From the NCBI GenBank assembly GCA_964397015.1, contig CAYNHL010000112.1, forward strand, positions 1 through 11,962: DNA of 11,962 bases, in the 5' to 3' direction. This stretch comes from MADRE2 sp964397015. Lineage in GTDB: Bacteria > Desulfobacterota > Desulfobacteria > Desulfobacterales > Desulfobacteraceae. Of this stretch, positions 1-7,003 are shown one piece after another. A program made the position numbers and the translations under genes. The number at the start of each line of letters is the position of its first letter. Position 1 is the first letter of the stretch. The notes under the pieces were generated by a model. It made no database searches. It worked only from the letters and a program-made list of their open reading frames with translations, and was not told the origin of the DNA.

Positions 1-225
1 GGTTGAAAACCCTGATTTTATACCCCATCGTGGTGGAAGATTTTATCTCGGAATAAAGACATCCAGCAGGAAGCCATCGAACAGATTTATATGACCGTTA
101 AAGGAGATATGCGCAAGTTCCATGAAATCTGTACTGATTGCCGGGACAGGGCAAAGGAATTGAAATATCAGTTTGTGGACATCAATCTTGCCCTTGAATT
201 TATATCCGACCTGCCACCCCAGTAA
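1..225 (+). CDS. 3' end of an unrecognised gene, probably frameshifted
   Basis: From about position 58 to the TAA at 223-225 the frame starting at position 1 reads like real protein: it begins DIQQEAIEQIY and ends LALEFISDLPPQ, with a charged helical composition and mixed codon use. Further left this frame has stops at 4-6 and 13-15. The frame starting at position 3 instead reads LKTLILYPIVVEDFISE and then stops at 54-56. Skipping the single T at 54 would join the two as FISE-KDIQQEA, so a one-base insertion (real or an assembly error) is the simplest reading. The frame starting at position 2 is also open until about 92, so the exact joint is uncertain. No family was recognised. An ATG at 91 could start a 44-codon product, but no clear ribosome site supports it. 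The gene converges on the minus-strand operon. Confidence 0.45.
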
Positions 226-254
226 TCTATAAAAAACAACCGCACGACCTCCTG

Positions 255-288
255 TAGGCCATTTGCCGATTTGCCGGCTGATGGCCTA
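255..288 (+). terminator. hairpin downstream of the plus-strand gene
   Basis: The arms TAGGCCAT (255-262) and ATGGCCTA (281-288) pair perfectly over 8 bp. A second 4-bp stem, GCCG (265-268) with CGGC (275-278), stacks inside after a 2-nt internal mismatch and closes a 6-nt loop. It starts 30 bases after the TAA at 223-225. No clean T-run follows (the next bases are TTCTCATAG), so it is a strong structure but not a textbook intrinsic terminator. Confidence 0.55.
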
Positions 289-410
289 TTCTCATAGCTC
301 TCAGCTCTCATCCTAAACTCGTTATCTTACTTTGTTCTCATCATGTCTTCCAGGCGCTGAAAAAGTCATAACGTTTTGCAATTTGCTGTAATATTGGAGA
401 AATATTGATG

Positions 411-530
411 GCGTTACACTATTTTGAAAACTGATCTACGCAACGATATGAAGTTAACCTGCTTGATTTAAATGGAAAATTTAACACTACAGCCAAAACC
501 TGATTAGATGAAAAGCGTTACAGTATTTGA
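411..530. repeat. imperfect direct repeat pair in the intergenic region
   Basis: GCGTTACACTATTTTGA at 411-427 recurs as GCGTTACAGTATTTGA at 515-530, a shared core GCGTTACA followed by TATTTGA-like sequence, with starts 104 bases apart. The related string CTGTAAT at about 386-392 is close to an inverted partial copy. The pair could be an operator, remnants of a small mobile or intergenic repeat, or chance in AT-rich DNA. No terminal inverted repeats or transposase are visible. Confidence 0.3.
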
Positions 531-564
531 TTCTCAGCATGAATTCCCCCACTGGCAACTACGT

Positions 565-595
565 CTACCAAAAGGACTTTATTCTCTTTTGGTAG
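565..595 (-). terminator. hairpin downstream of the minus-strand operon
   Basis: CTACCAAAAG (565-574) and CTTTTGGTAG (586-595) form a perfect 10-bp inverted repeat around an 11-nt loop. It begins 41 bases past the TAA (637-639) of the last gene of the operon, the usual place for a transcript end. No T-run follows on the minus strand, so it may end transcription with help from Rho or simply protect the 3' end of the mRNA. Confidence 0.5.
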
Positions 596-636
596 AATGC
601 TCTGATCTGCTATATAGTTTATATGGTGTATTCATT

Positions 637-1815
637 TTAACGGAATATATTTTTTTCATATAATGTGCACATTTCACAGTATTTCGGTAAGTTGCCGATT
701 TTTAATGTACGTCTCAATTTTCGGAATCCTGCCGAATTCCATTTTGAAAGGAAATCAGATGAATCGGTATATATCACAGGTTTATACCCCGGAGCGTTAT
801 TTATGAAACAACAAATGCGTATGGCCTCATCCGCACCTGCCATCAGTAATCTTTGATATAAATAGGAGCAGTGATAAGTGGCTCCTGATTTATTTTTCCT
901 TTTTCTGTAGGTTTCATTGTAGATACTTGGCATCCCCCATCCTTCAGGGCTTGCCTGGTAGGGTATTTTGGCCTCCTTTAATGCATCGAGTGCATCCTTT
1001 TTCAGTAGATCGAAGTTAGGATGTTTTGCGGGGTGTATCTCTTGGTATTTACTAAAGCTGACATTGCTCCGGTCAGTGAAATCTTCTTTTTTTGCAAGAT
1101 TCAGGGTGTTGAAATAGATTTTATTAACCTTTAATTTTTGAGCCAGCTTGATGAAGTCAGTTATTTCATGTAGGTTCGTTCTGACCACGGCAAAAGAGAG
1201 TTGGATGTTGAATTTATCATTATAGAGTTCCTTGTATCTGACTAAATCTATGATACTTTCAATTATTTGGGCAAAGCATTTCCTATCTACCCGCATAGTC
1301 TTAGAATGCACTCCTGCGCTTGCAGCGTTGAGACTTATTGACACAGAATTACAATATCTTTTAATTGTATTGAGGTACCGATGTAGAAGGATACCATTTG
1401 TAACAAGATAGGTGGTCGCCCTAGGGTCGATGAAAGCTTTAATCGCCTGGGTATATTCGTCGAATTTTGGGTGGACAAGTGGCTCTCCGTATGAACTGAA
1501 GCCATAGTTTTTGACATGCCGCAATAGCCCTTTGTATCTGACAATTTCATTGGGATCCAGATAAAATCTTTCATTCTTACAATAGTTGCAGAAAAGACAA
1601 CTGGCATTGCACCAGCATGTCATGGGGAGAACAACATCAAGAGGGTATGTTGTTACTTCTTCGCACTGATGGATGTATTCGTAAGTGTTCAATGCACAGT
1701 TTGTCAACCATTCGTCCCCATCTGCGATCTTTTGTATTCTAGATCTCGGGAAGGCATCTGGAGACGCCTTTATGGCATTGATGAGGTCATCTGCGTTTTG
1801 TAAATTCACGGTCAT
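637..1815 (-). CDS. radical SAM protein with SPASM/twitch-like C-terminus (paralogue A)
   Basis: This is a 392-residue radical SAM enzyme and the last gene of the operon. CNASCLFC gives the CX3CX2C motif (C69, C73, C76) that binds the catalytic [4Fe-4S] cluster and S-adenosylmethionine. GEPLVHP (110-116) is the GGEP-like SAM-binding strand, followed by LVTNGILL (137-144) and SLNA (161-164). The C-terminal part carries C316, a CC pair (C335, C336) and CEMC (C380, C383), the layout of a SPASM/twitch auxiliary iron-sulfur cluster. It shares all these blocks with the genes ending at 1812 and 4113. Its ATG overlaps the upstream TGA (ATGA), suggesting translational coupling. Its DNA looks more AT-rich than its neighbour: 15 G+C of 60 at 1081-1140 against 30 of 60 at 2401-2460. 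The substrate is unknown; the setting suggests a sugar or glycan. A peptide-maturase role is possible, but no precursor peptide gene is visible. Confidence 0.9.
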   Translation of the reverse strand: MTVNLQNADDLINAIKASPDAFPRSRIQKIADGDEWLTNCALNTYEYIHQCEEVTTYPLDVVLPMTCWCNASCLFCNYCKNERFYLDPNEIVRYKGLLRHVKNYGFSSYGEPLVHPKFDEYTQAIKAFIDPRATTYLVTNGILLHRYLNTIKRYCNSVSISLNAASAGVHSKTMRVDRKCFAQIIESIIDLVRYKELYNDKFNIQLSFAVVRTNLHEITDFIKLAQKLKVNKIYFNTLNLAKKEDFTDRSNVSFSKYQEIHPAKHPNFDLLKKDALDALKEAKIPYQASPEGWGMPSIYNETYRKRKNKSGATYHCSYLYQRLLMAGADEAIRICCFINNAPGYKPVIYTDSSDFLSKWNSAGFRKLRRTLKIGNLPKYCEMCTLYEKNIFR

Positions 1816-3044
1816 CTTTCTGAATGTTTAAATGCCTTCAGTATGTTGCAATTGGTACATGTCTCAGGGATCAGTTCTCCCTTGAGCAAGGCCCATCTTA
1901 GCGCGATCATGGCGGGCGCATTTCGCATCTTATCCATGAAATCGTCCAAATCCATCGCCACGGGTTGATATCCAGGGAGGGTTTCCATGTAGACACAGAC
2001 TGGTTGGATATTGGACAGCCTAGGGTCGATCATATACTTATATAAGTATTGGCACGTCGCCCCGGAAAAGTGATCGGGTTTCTTTACCCATCCCTGTTTT
2101 AGCGCGCTTTTTCCCTGTGAGGCATCTGCCTTAACTGACCTAAACTCTGGCGATTGACGCTGTTTTGATATGGTCGTTGAAGAAATCGAGATATCCTTTG
2201 CCCATTGATCAGTCTCTGCGACAACATCAATTTGAGCCCCGTTTATGGCAGCGATGGCCCTTTGCTGATGAAACTCAAAGTCGGGATGAAACCGAGGTTG
2301 GTTATGGGTGTAATCCGGATTATTGCCGGGTCTTATGGGGTTGTTGTCGTTTGCCGTTGCCAGATTCCTGAAATAAATTCTATCGAACCCGATGGCCTCG
2401 GCAAGGGCTATGAATTCTGGGATTTCATGGAGGTTCTGCTTCAGGACAACATAGGCCGTGTAGATATTGAGGGGCTTTTCGAGATCCCGCTTTCTCTGAA
2501 TAAGATCCCGGATAGCATCAATGGTGCCGTCGAAGGCCCCGTTGATACCCATCACCGCTTCATGGGTTTCTGAGGTGGCCGCGTTCAGGCTGACAGTGAG
2601 GCTGTCAATATTGTCGAGAATGACTTCCTGCTTCTCGCGCAGCAAGACACCATTTGTCACCAGATAAAAAGAGCAGCGGGGATCCACCATCCCCCTGATT
2701 TTGGATATGGCTGTGTTGAACCCTGGATGCATCAACGGCTCCCCTGCGGGGTTGATCCCGACATAGGCGAGATACTTGAACACCTCCCAGTATTGATCGA
2801 TTTCTTCCTCTGTCATGAATCGAGGTGTGCCCCCCCAGTACGAGCAGAAGATGCACTTAGCGTTGCAGAAGTCGATGAATGGGAGAGAAAGATCAAGCGG
2901 ATAGGATTTTACCGTAATAATTCCGTTTTCCTGCTCCCAATGGTTTAGAAGCCAATTATACAACCATGGATCTTCACGTTTTAAGGATTTACTCAGTTCC
3001 GGCCCGTTTGGCTCAAACATGATGTTGTCTGCTTTATTCCTCAT
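1812..3044 (-). CDS. radical SAM protein with SPASM/twitch-like C-terminus (paralogue B)
   Basis: This 410-residue radical SAM enzyme has CNAKCIFC (C60, C64, C67) for the SAM-binding cluster, AGEPLMHP (100-107), LVTNGVLL (128-135) and SLNA (152-155). The SYPLDLSLPF lead-in (47-56) matches the other two paralogues. The auxiliary-cluster cysteines are C331, C350 and CTNC (C396, C399). Compared with paralogues A and C it has a longer polar stretch, roughly residues 285-325, rich in Ser, Gln and Lys, just before the C-terminal cysteine region. This looks like a flexible insertion. The start at 3042-3044 lies 35 bases after the end of the FkbM-type gene; the ribosome site is weak, and a second ATG at residue 9 is possible. 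The end overlaps the next gene by 4 bases. Family assignment is firm. The reaction is unknown, and action on a sugar intermediate is inferred from the neighbours. Confidence 0.9.
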   Translation of the reverse strand: MRNKADNIMFEPNGPELSKSLKREDPWLYNWLLNHWEQENGIITVKSYPLDLSLPFIDFCNAKCIFCSYWGGTPRFMTEEEIDQYWEVFKYLAYVGINPAGEPLMHPGFNTAISKIRGMVDPRCSFYLVTNGVLLREKQEVILDNIDSLTVSLNAATSETHEAVMGINGAFDGTIDAIRDLIQRKRDLEKPLNIYTAYVVLKQNLHEIPEFIALAEAIGFDRIYFRNLATANDNNPIRPGNNPDYTHNQPRFHPDFEFHQQRAIAAINGAQIDVVAETDQWAKDISISSTTISKQRQSPEFRSVKADASQGKSALKQGWVKKPDHFSGATCQYLYKYMIDPRLSNIQPVCVYMETLPGYQPVAMDLDDFMDKMRNAPAMIALRWALLKGELIPETCTNCNILKAFKHSER

Positions 3045-3079
3045 CCCATTATTCCCAATTCTTCAAATATTTTTTTAAT

Positions 3080-4060
3080 TCAGAAAAGGCGAAGCGCCTT
3101 TCGAAACCGCGGATTTTCGTAGGAAACAATTCCATCCACAAACCGTACTTCACCCTTCGGATCCTGGACCACACTGTTAGCCGGATAGTTCAGTACCGGC
3201 GCCCAGTTAAGTGTCTCGAACAAGTTTCGGAGCCTCGCGTCTATTTTTTTCGAATGCGTCCCTATATGAACCTTCTCCACATTCTGTTCCAGATAGGATG
3301 TCGCCGCCTCAAAAACATCAGCCTCCAGTCCCTGAATATCGACGGTCAGGATATTTATATGGCCCTTAGGTGGCGCAGAGCCAGGTAGCCAAAACAGCTC
3401 CTCAGGGGGAACAGAAACATACCCCTCGCCGTAGGTGAGAAAAGTGACCGGCCGATTGTTGTAAAGCGCTTTTTCCCTTTCAGTTAAATCCAGATCAATA
3501 TAGGCCCTTATCTCTTCGTGGCTGCGGATAGACTGACCGTACCACTTCATGGGAGTCATAGCATCGTCCAGCGGCGCACCCGTGTTGCAGACTTGAATGT
3601 AGTACTCCCCCTTTTCGGGCACCACCGCCTTGTTTATCAAAACATATTTTTCAGGTGGCACCGCATTTGTCGACATGCAACTGACGGCCCAGTTGTAGTG
3701 ATTCGGTTCCGCTTCAACACCGACAAGGAAATATGGAATATTGTAGTTGTCCTCGATGATCTTGGAGGCCATAGCGAGCCAGCGACCGCAGCCGCAACCA
3801 AGCTCGAGCATATTGAATTGCCCATCTGCCCTGGCAATTGAGTCGATAATATTGACGGTTTCAAAAAAATGCTCTGACAGCAGATAGGTGTCCGTTTCAA
3901 GATCGTTATGCTTGCCCAAATTCCCATGAAATTTCCTGTTGACAAGCACGCCGAAGGAACTTCTGTAGTACTCATCAGTCTCTTCAGCCGTATACCGTTT
4001 TAGCCCAAGCCCGTTCAACCGTTTGAGTAGGGTCTGGATATTTGTCGTTATGTTTCCCAT
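3080..4060 (-). CDS. FkbM-type SAM-dependent methyltransferase
   Basis: Class I methyltransferase, 326 residues from the ATG at 4060. The SAM-binding motif I is LELGCGCGRWLA (about residues 85-96), followed by the acidic end of strand 2 in VGVEAEPN (113-120). The segment LTVDIQGLEADVF (238-250) matches the FkbM-family DxxGxE signature. FkbM-type enzymes commonly O-methylate sugars or glycan-linked natural products, so a methyl cap or decoration on the glycan is the likely role. Start choice: this ATG has AGGA 8 bases upstream. An ATG at 4081 has GAGGTG 9 bases upstream and is nearly as good. A GTG at 4138 would overlap the conserved CxxC end of the upstream radical SAM gene by 26 bases and is less likely. 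The gene sits between radical SAM paralogues C and B, so all three are probably co-expressed. Confidence 0.85.
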   Translation of the reverse strand: MGNITTNIQTLLKRLNGLGLKRYTAEETDEYYRSSFGVLVNRKFHGNLGKHNDLETDTYLLSEHFFETVNIIDSIARADGQFNMLELGCGCGRWLAMASKIIEDNYNIPYFLVGVEAEPNHYNWAVSCMSTNAVPPEKYVLINKAVVPEKGEYYIQVCNTGAPLDDAMTPMKWYGQSIRSHEEIRAYIDLDLTEREKALYNNRPVTFLTYGEGYVSVPPEELFWLPGSAPPKGHINILTVDIQGLEADVFEAATSYLEQNVEKVHIGTHSKKIDARLRNLFETLNWAPVLNYPANSVVQDPKGEVRFVDGIVSYENPRFRKALRLF

Positions 4061-4112
4061 TACAATCGTCCTGAAGCGCATCCGGACAACACCTCGAAAT
4101 AGATGCAGATCC

Positions 4113-5180
4113 TCACATTTTAGTCCGGCATTTGGCACACTCCGGGATTAAGTTCCGATTTTGAAAACTCTTCCTCAAATTGATGTAGAAGGAGGAGTTC
4201 CAAACTTCTTCAGCTTGCATTCCCGGCCCGAGAATTGGATAATCCGGGTTTTGGCCTTCCTGATTATCCGCCATGAAACAGCAGGGTTGGACAATATCCG
4301 CTTCCTTCGAGCGATAGAAAATCATTGTCGTATGGGGTCTGAAGCATTTCTCCCCGCTATAGACTGAGCTGAAGGGCTCTCCTGAAAACCTCGGATCGGT
4401 CGAAACAACATGAATGCCGGCACTCCAGATAGCCTCTGTGACATTCTGAACAAGCGCCGCGTAGTTCTCCCGGTATTCAGGGTGCAGATATTTATATTCT
4501 AAATCATGGTTGCTTTCCCGGAAGGCACTGATCGAATAATCATGAAGAGGCCTCAGGATAACCGAATCAGCACCCAGGTCTTCTGAAATTCGGATAATCT
4601 CCGGGATTTCTGGCAGGTTGTACTGAGTTACAATGACGGTGATATTGATTTTGTAGGGGAGCTGTTCCTCCACTCTGATCCTTATGGCTCTCTCGATTCC
4701 TTCGAGCACCTCTTTAAATTTGCCGTTAACCCGCATCATTTGCCAGTGGACCTTCTGACTCCCGGCATTGAGGCTGATATTAATGTTTTTAATGGCATTC
4801 TTTATCAAATCAATCTTCCTCTTCAACAATATACCGTTGGTTGAAAGGTATATGTTGCACCTTTCATCGCAGAGGGAATGGAGCGTTGAAAGGATATCTT
4901 CCAGATACGGGTTCAACAAGGGCTCGCCCCAGCCGACGAGCCCAAGTTCGACACAGTATTCGAGCAAAACCCCATAGCAGTCAATTATATGCTCAGGGGT
5001 CAGGAAGTAGGGTCGTCCCTTCTTCAATCGGCACATGACACAATCGGCGTTGCAGGCATTCGATACACAGGTCAGCGACAAATCCAATGGATAGGATCGC
5101 AGCACCAACAGCCCTGTGGCATATTCCCAGGTGTTCAAGGCCCGGTTGTACTGCCAGGGATCGTTCCCCGTCTCTGCCAT
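4113..5180 (-). CDS. radical SAM protein with SPASM/twitch-like C-terminus (paralogue C), start uncertain
   Basis: From the ATG at 5180 this is 355 residues. CNADCVMC (C43, C47, C50) is the radical SAM cluster motif, with GEPLLNP (85-91), LSTNGILL (112-119) and SLNA (136-139). C279, the pair C300-C301 and CAKC (C348, C351) give the same auxiliary-cluster layout as paralogues A and B. The ATG is probably internal. The same frame stays open upstream to a TAA at 5277-5279, and the 19 codons before the ATG read ELIEKILVDPDAYTPESL. With the residues that follow, they align without gaps to residues 10-47 of paralogue A, sharing LI, I, PDA, W and ALNT. No ATG, GTG or TTG lies in frame there; an ATA at 5235-5237 with a strong ribosome site would give about 374 residues. 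The substrate is unknown. Confidence 0.9.
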   Translation of the reverse strand: MAETGNDPWQYNRALNTWEYATGLLVLRSYPLDLSLTCVSNACNADCVMCRLKKGRPYFLTPEHIIDCYGVLLEYCVELGLVGWGEPLLNPYLEDILSTLHSLCDERCNIYLSTNGILLKRKIDLIKNAIKNINISLNAGSQKVHWQMMRVNGKFKEVLEGIERAIRIRVEEQLPYKINITVIVTQYNLPEIPEIIRISEDLGADSVILRPLHDYSISAFRESNHDLEYKYLHPEYRENYAALVQNVTEAIWSAGIHVVSTDPRFSGEPFSSVYSGEKCFRPHTTMIFYRSKEADIVQPCCFMADNQEGQNPDYPILGPGMQAEEVWNSSFYINLRKSFQNRNLIPECAKCRTKM

Positions 5181-5234
5181 CAGGCTTTCGGGTGTATAGG
5201 CGTCTGGATCTACCAGTATTTTCTCTATAAGTTC

Positions 5235-5255
5235 TATTTTCTGTTTCCCTTCTCC
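5235..5255 (-). promoter_or_regulatory. candidate ribosome site and ATA start for radical SAM paralogue C
   Basis: On the minus strand GGAGAAGGG (5255-5247) is followed by a 9-base spacer and ATA (5237-5235), in frame with the downstream radical SAM gene. AUA initiation is rare. A base error or variant that turned ATG into ATA is an equally good explanation. CTG codons at 5216 and 5183 are other non-standard options, but they lack a well-placed ribosome site. Confidence 0.45.
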
Positions 5256-5297
5256 GCAATCGGAAGCTATTCCTGCTTACCGAAAATAAAGATTCGG

Positions 5298-6137
5298 TTA
5301 CCTATGCAGCAACTCGGATAGATCATAATTCAATTTTTCGTACTCCCTGACAGCCTCACCGGACAGAATCACTGAAATCATCTCCAATTCTTCATCCGTT
5401 AGGATAATTTCCTTCTCATAATGTCTCCGATGAGAGTGGGTTGGAGGGATGTCAACGGCATCGGATAGCCATTTCTCATCCGGCTGGATTTGATCGGCAG
5501 ATATATGCCTCAGCAGTCTATTCAGGCTTTCCGGGTCGCAGGTCAGGTCTTCCATCCTGAAAATCATATCGCCCGCATATTTCTTTTCATCGACGATCGC
5601 GTTCAACATGTTCACCGAATGAATGAACATCCGATTGTCCCAAGTTAGTTCGCCCTCAATACCCAACCGCTTCGCAAGTCCGTCGATGTATGAATAATCA
5701 TTATCCAGGCCATGGTTGAAACGCACCGTAGCCAGCATGGATAACAACCGCTGATAGGGTTCCCGGACTAGTACCGCAGACCTGAAAACCTCGCCGTATA
5801 TGTTTTTCAATTCTGGGATTGCATCCCTATTGATACCATGAATATCTCCTGCCAATGAATAGGCATAGGATGTGAGATATAACGACCGCATATAATCAAA
5901 AGGGTTCCGTTCCTCAATATCGCGGTATCCGATCGGGAAGTCATGCAGGCAGAGAATATCCCGGTGCGAATTCAGGACCTTCGCCAGCCAAGAGGTTCCG
6001 GCACAGCCCCAGCTGACGATGGAAAAAAGCCGATCAACGTGATGGGCCTGATTCAAAAAATCAACCATTTCATCATGGTTTTCGAAATAGCAACTGCGGT
6101 TCGATCTCGGACTGCCTTCAATTTTTGAAGCCTTCAT
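5298..6137 (-). CDS. sulfotransferase-like protein
   Basis: This 279-residue protein resembles PAPS-dependent sulfotransferases, which move sulfate from 3'-phosphoadenosine-5'-phosphosulfate to hydroxyl or amino groups. SWGCAGTSWLAKVLNSH (42-58) corresponds to the 5'-phosphosulfate-binding loop, where many members have SGTTWL-like sequence. VREPYQRLLS (124-133) carries the Arg and the Ser eight residues later that grip the 3'-phosphate (R125, S133). Length fits the family. The ATG has AGGGTG about 10 bases upstream, overlapping the end of the previous gene, so the two are probably coupled. In this cluster sulfation of a sugar is the likely role. The loop begins GCAG rather than the commonest form, so activity on PAPS is probable but not certain. 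Confidence 0.75.
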   Translation of the reverse strand: MKASKIEGSPRSNRSCYFENHDEMVDFLNQAHHVDRLFSIVSWGCAGTSWLAKVLNSHRDILCLHDFPIGYRDIEERNPFDYMRSLYLTSYAYSLAGDIHGINRDAIPELKNIYGEVFRSAVLVREPYQRLLSMLATVRFNHGLDNDYSYIDGLAKRLGIEGELTWDNRMFIHSVNMLNAIVDEKKYAGDMIFRMEDLTCDPESLNRLLRHISADQIQPDEKWLSDAVDIPPTHSHRRHYEKEIILTDEELEMISVILSGEAVREYEKLNYDLSELLHR

Positions 6138-6146
6138 ATATTTTTT

Positions 6147-6932
6147 TCACCCTGCTTTGTGTTTTTTGAACCACAGGCACCCCGCCAGACTTCTAACCGA
6201 ATTTGAGACTTGTAAATATTGTTGATCCTCTTCGGGGAAATTGTGTTTGAATACAGCTCGGCTGTGTTGTGAAACGATTCGCTCGTCTTCTGAAAGGATT
6301 TTCTCCATCGCTGCCTCCGGAAGGTTCATCACCTCTTTGTTATTTGAGTCTATAAGATACAGTTCCGAAGAGAGTTTCAGGATAGTATCGTAATGAATCC
6401 CCAAAGGGTAGTAAACCTGTTTATTGTTCCGTCGCAGCACCTTTGACGATCGTAAAATTTCTTTTGAACTCACATCGCAACCCAGCCACAGGTTGAAGGA
6501 GAGTAAGAGGTTCCCGCCCTCTTTTAGGGCCCGTGCAGACTTCTTTACAAACTGCTCTAATCGATCTTCTGAAAGGACATGGAACTGAAGCGGACAGCAA
6601 ATATCACTGTAATAGTCTTGGACGTCAAGGCTTTCAAACATTTCACCCCTTACCTTCATATAACAGGAAGAAAAAAAGCAATCGTGCATGGCTATAACAT
6701 TGTGATACGGATGGATCTGCTTTATCGGCAGATAACTATCAAAAGAAAAATTCGTTGTGGAGTGCTGAAGTAAGCCCACGGGTCCGGAAAGCGACATGCG
6801 CTCCTTTATCCATTGGTATCCCCATTCAAGGTGCCTCGGGGGATCAATCCGGTAGCGAACATAATCTTCAAGGTTCGCAAAAGAGACACCGACATGCGGC
6901 CCAAACGAAAGTCTTTTATAATCTTGTTTCAA
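6147..6932 (-). CDS. unknown protein, possibly methyltransferase-like
   Basis: This 261-residue protein has no confidently recognised family. Residues 120-150 (LSEDRLEQFVKKSARALKEG, then LLLSFNLWLG) resemble the helix and strand around strand 5 of class I SAM methyltransferases, where a loser-versus-winner style 'compute then report' segment is common. The Gly-rich SAM-binding loop that should lie in the first half is not visible; residues 75-115 contain several Cys and His (H84, C86, C90, C112, C113) instead. The start is a TTG at 6930-6932 with no good ribosome site. The frame is open a further eight codons to a TAG and offers no ATG, GTG or better TTG. It could be a diverged or 5'-damaged methyltransferase, or an unrelated protein. 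It lies between the small gene at 7004-7213 and the sulfotransferase-like gene. Confidence 0.6.
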   Translation of the reverse strand: MKQDYKRLSFGPHVGVSFANLEDYVRYRIDPPRHLEWGYQWIKERMSLSGPVGLLQHSTTNFSFDSYLPIKQIHPYHNVIAMHDCFFSSCYMKVRGEMFESLDVQDYYSDICCPLQFHVLSEDRLEQFVKKSARALKEGGNLLLSFNLWLGCDVSSKEILRSSKVLRRNNKQVYYPLGIHYDTILKLSSELYLIDSNNKEVMNLPEAAMEKILSEDERIVSQHSRAVFKHNFPEEDQQYLQVSNSVRSLAGCLWFKKHKAG

Positions 6933-7003
6933 GTTTCTATATAGTGAGAAGGCATTCTACACCCGTCATTCAAATCATGCTTTTATAGATGGTCTTCGCA
7001 GAT

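Larger units (their letters stand above)
226..636. other. convergent intergenic region
   Basis: This 411-base non-coding stretch separates the plus-strand gene end (stop at 223-225) from the end of the minus-strand operon (stop at 637-639). It contains two hairpins, at 255-288 and 565-595, and an imperfect direct repeat at 411-427 and 515-530. The part from about 360 to 640 is AT-rich. I see no convincing gene, tRNA or long repeat in it. Confidence 0.7.

Noticed and set aside
408..434. Eight-codon frame MALHYFEN with an upstream GGAG in the intergenic region
   Set aside because: Too short to support as a gene, and it sits on one copy of the direct repeat.
226..636. CRISPR array or insertion sequence in the intergenic region
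   Set aside because: Only two imperfect repeat copies are present, there is no regular spacer pattern, and there is no transposase or terminal inverted repeat.
2205..2573. Plus-strand open frame of 122 codons opposite radical SAM paralogue B
   Set aside because: It lies fully antisense to a gene with firm motifs, has no recognisable protein features, and arises from the codon pattern of the real gene.
4061..4138. GTG start for the FkbM-type gene giving 352 residues
   Set aside because: It would overlap the conserved CxxC end of the upstream gene, and two downstream ATGs have suitable ribosome sites.
4993..5259. Alternative minus-strand frame with a TTG start overlapping the start of radical SAM paralogue C
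   Set aside because: Its sequence is Arg-rich and unlike protein, while the other frame holds the conserved radical SAM sequence.
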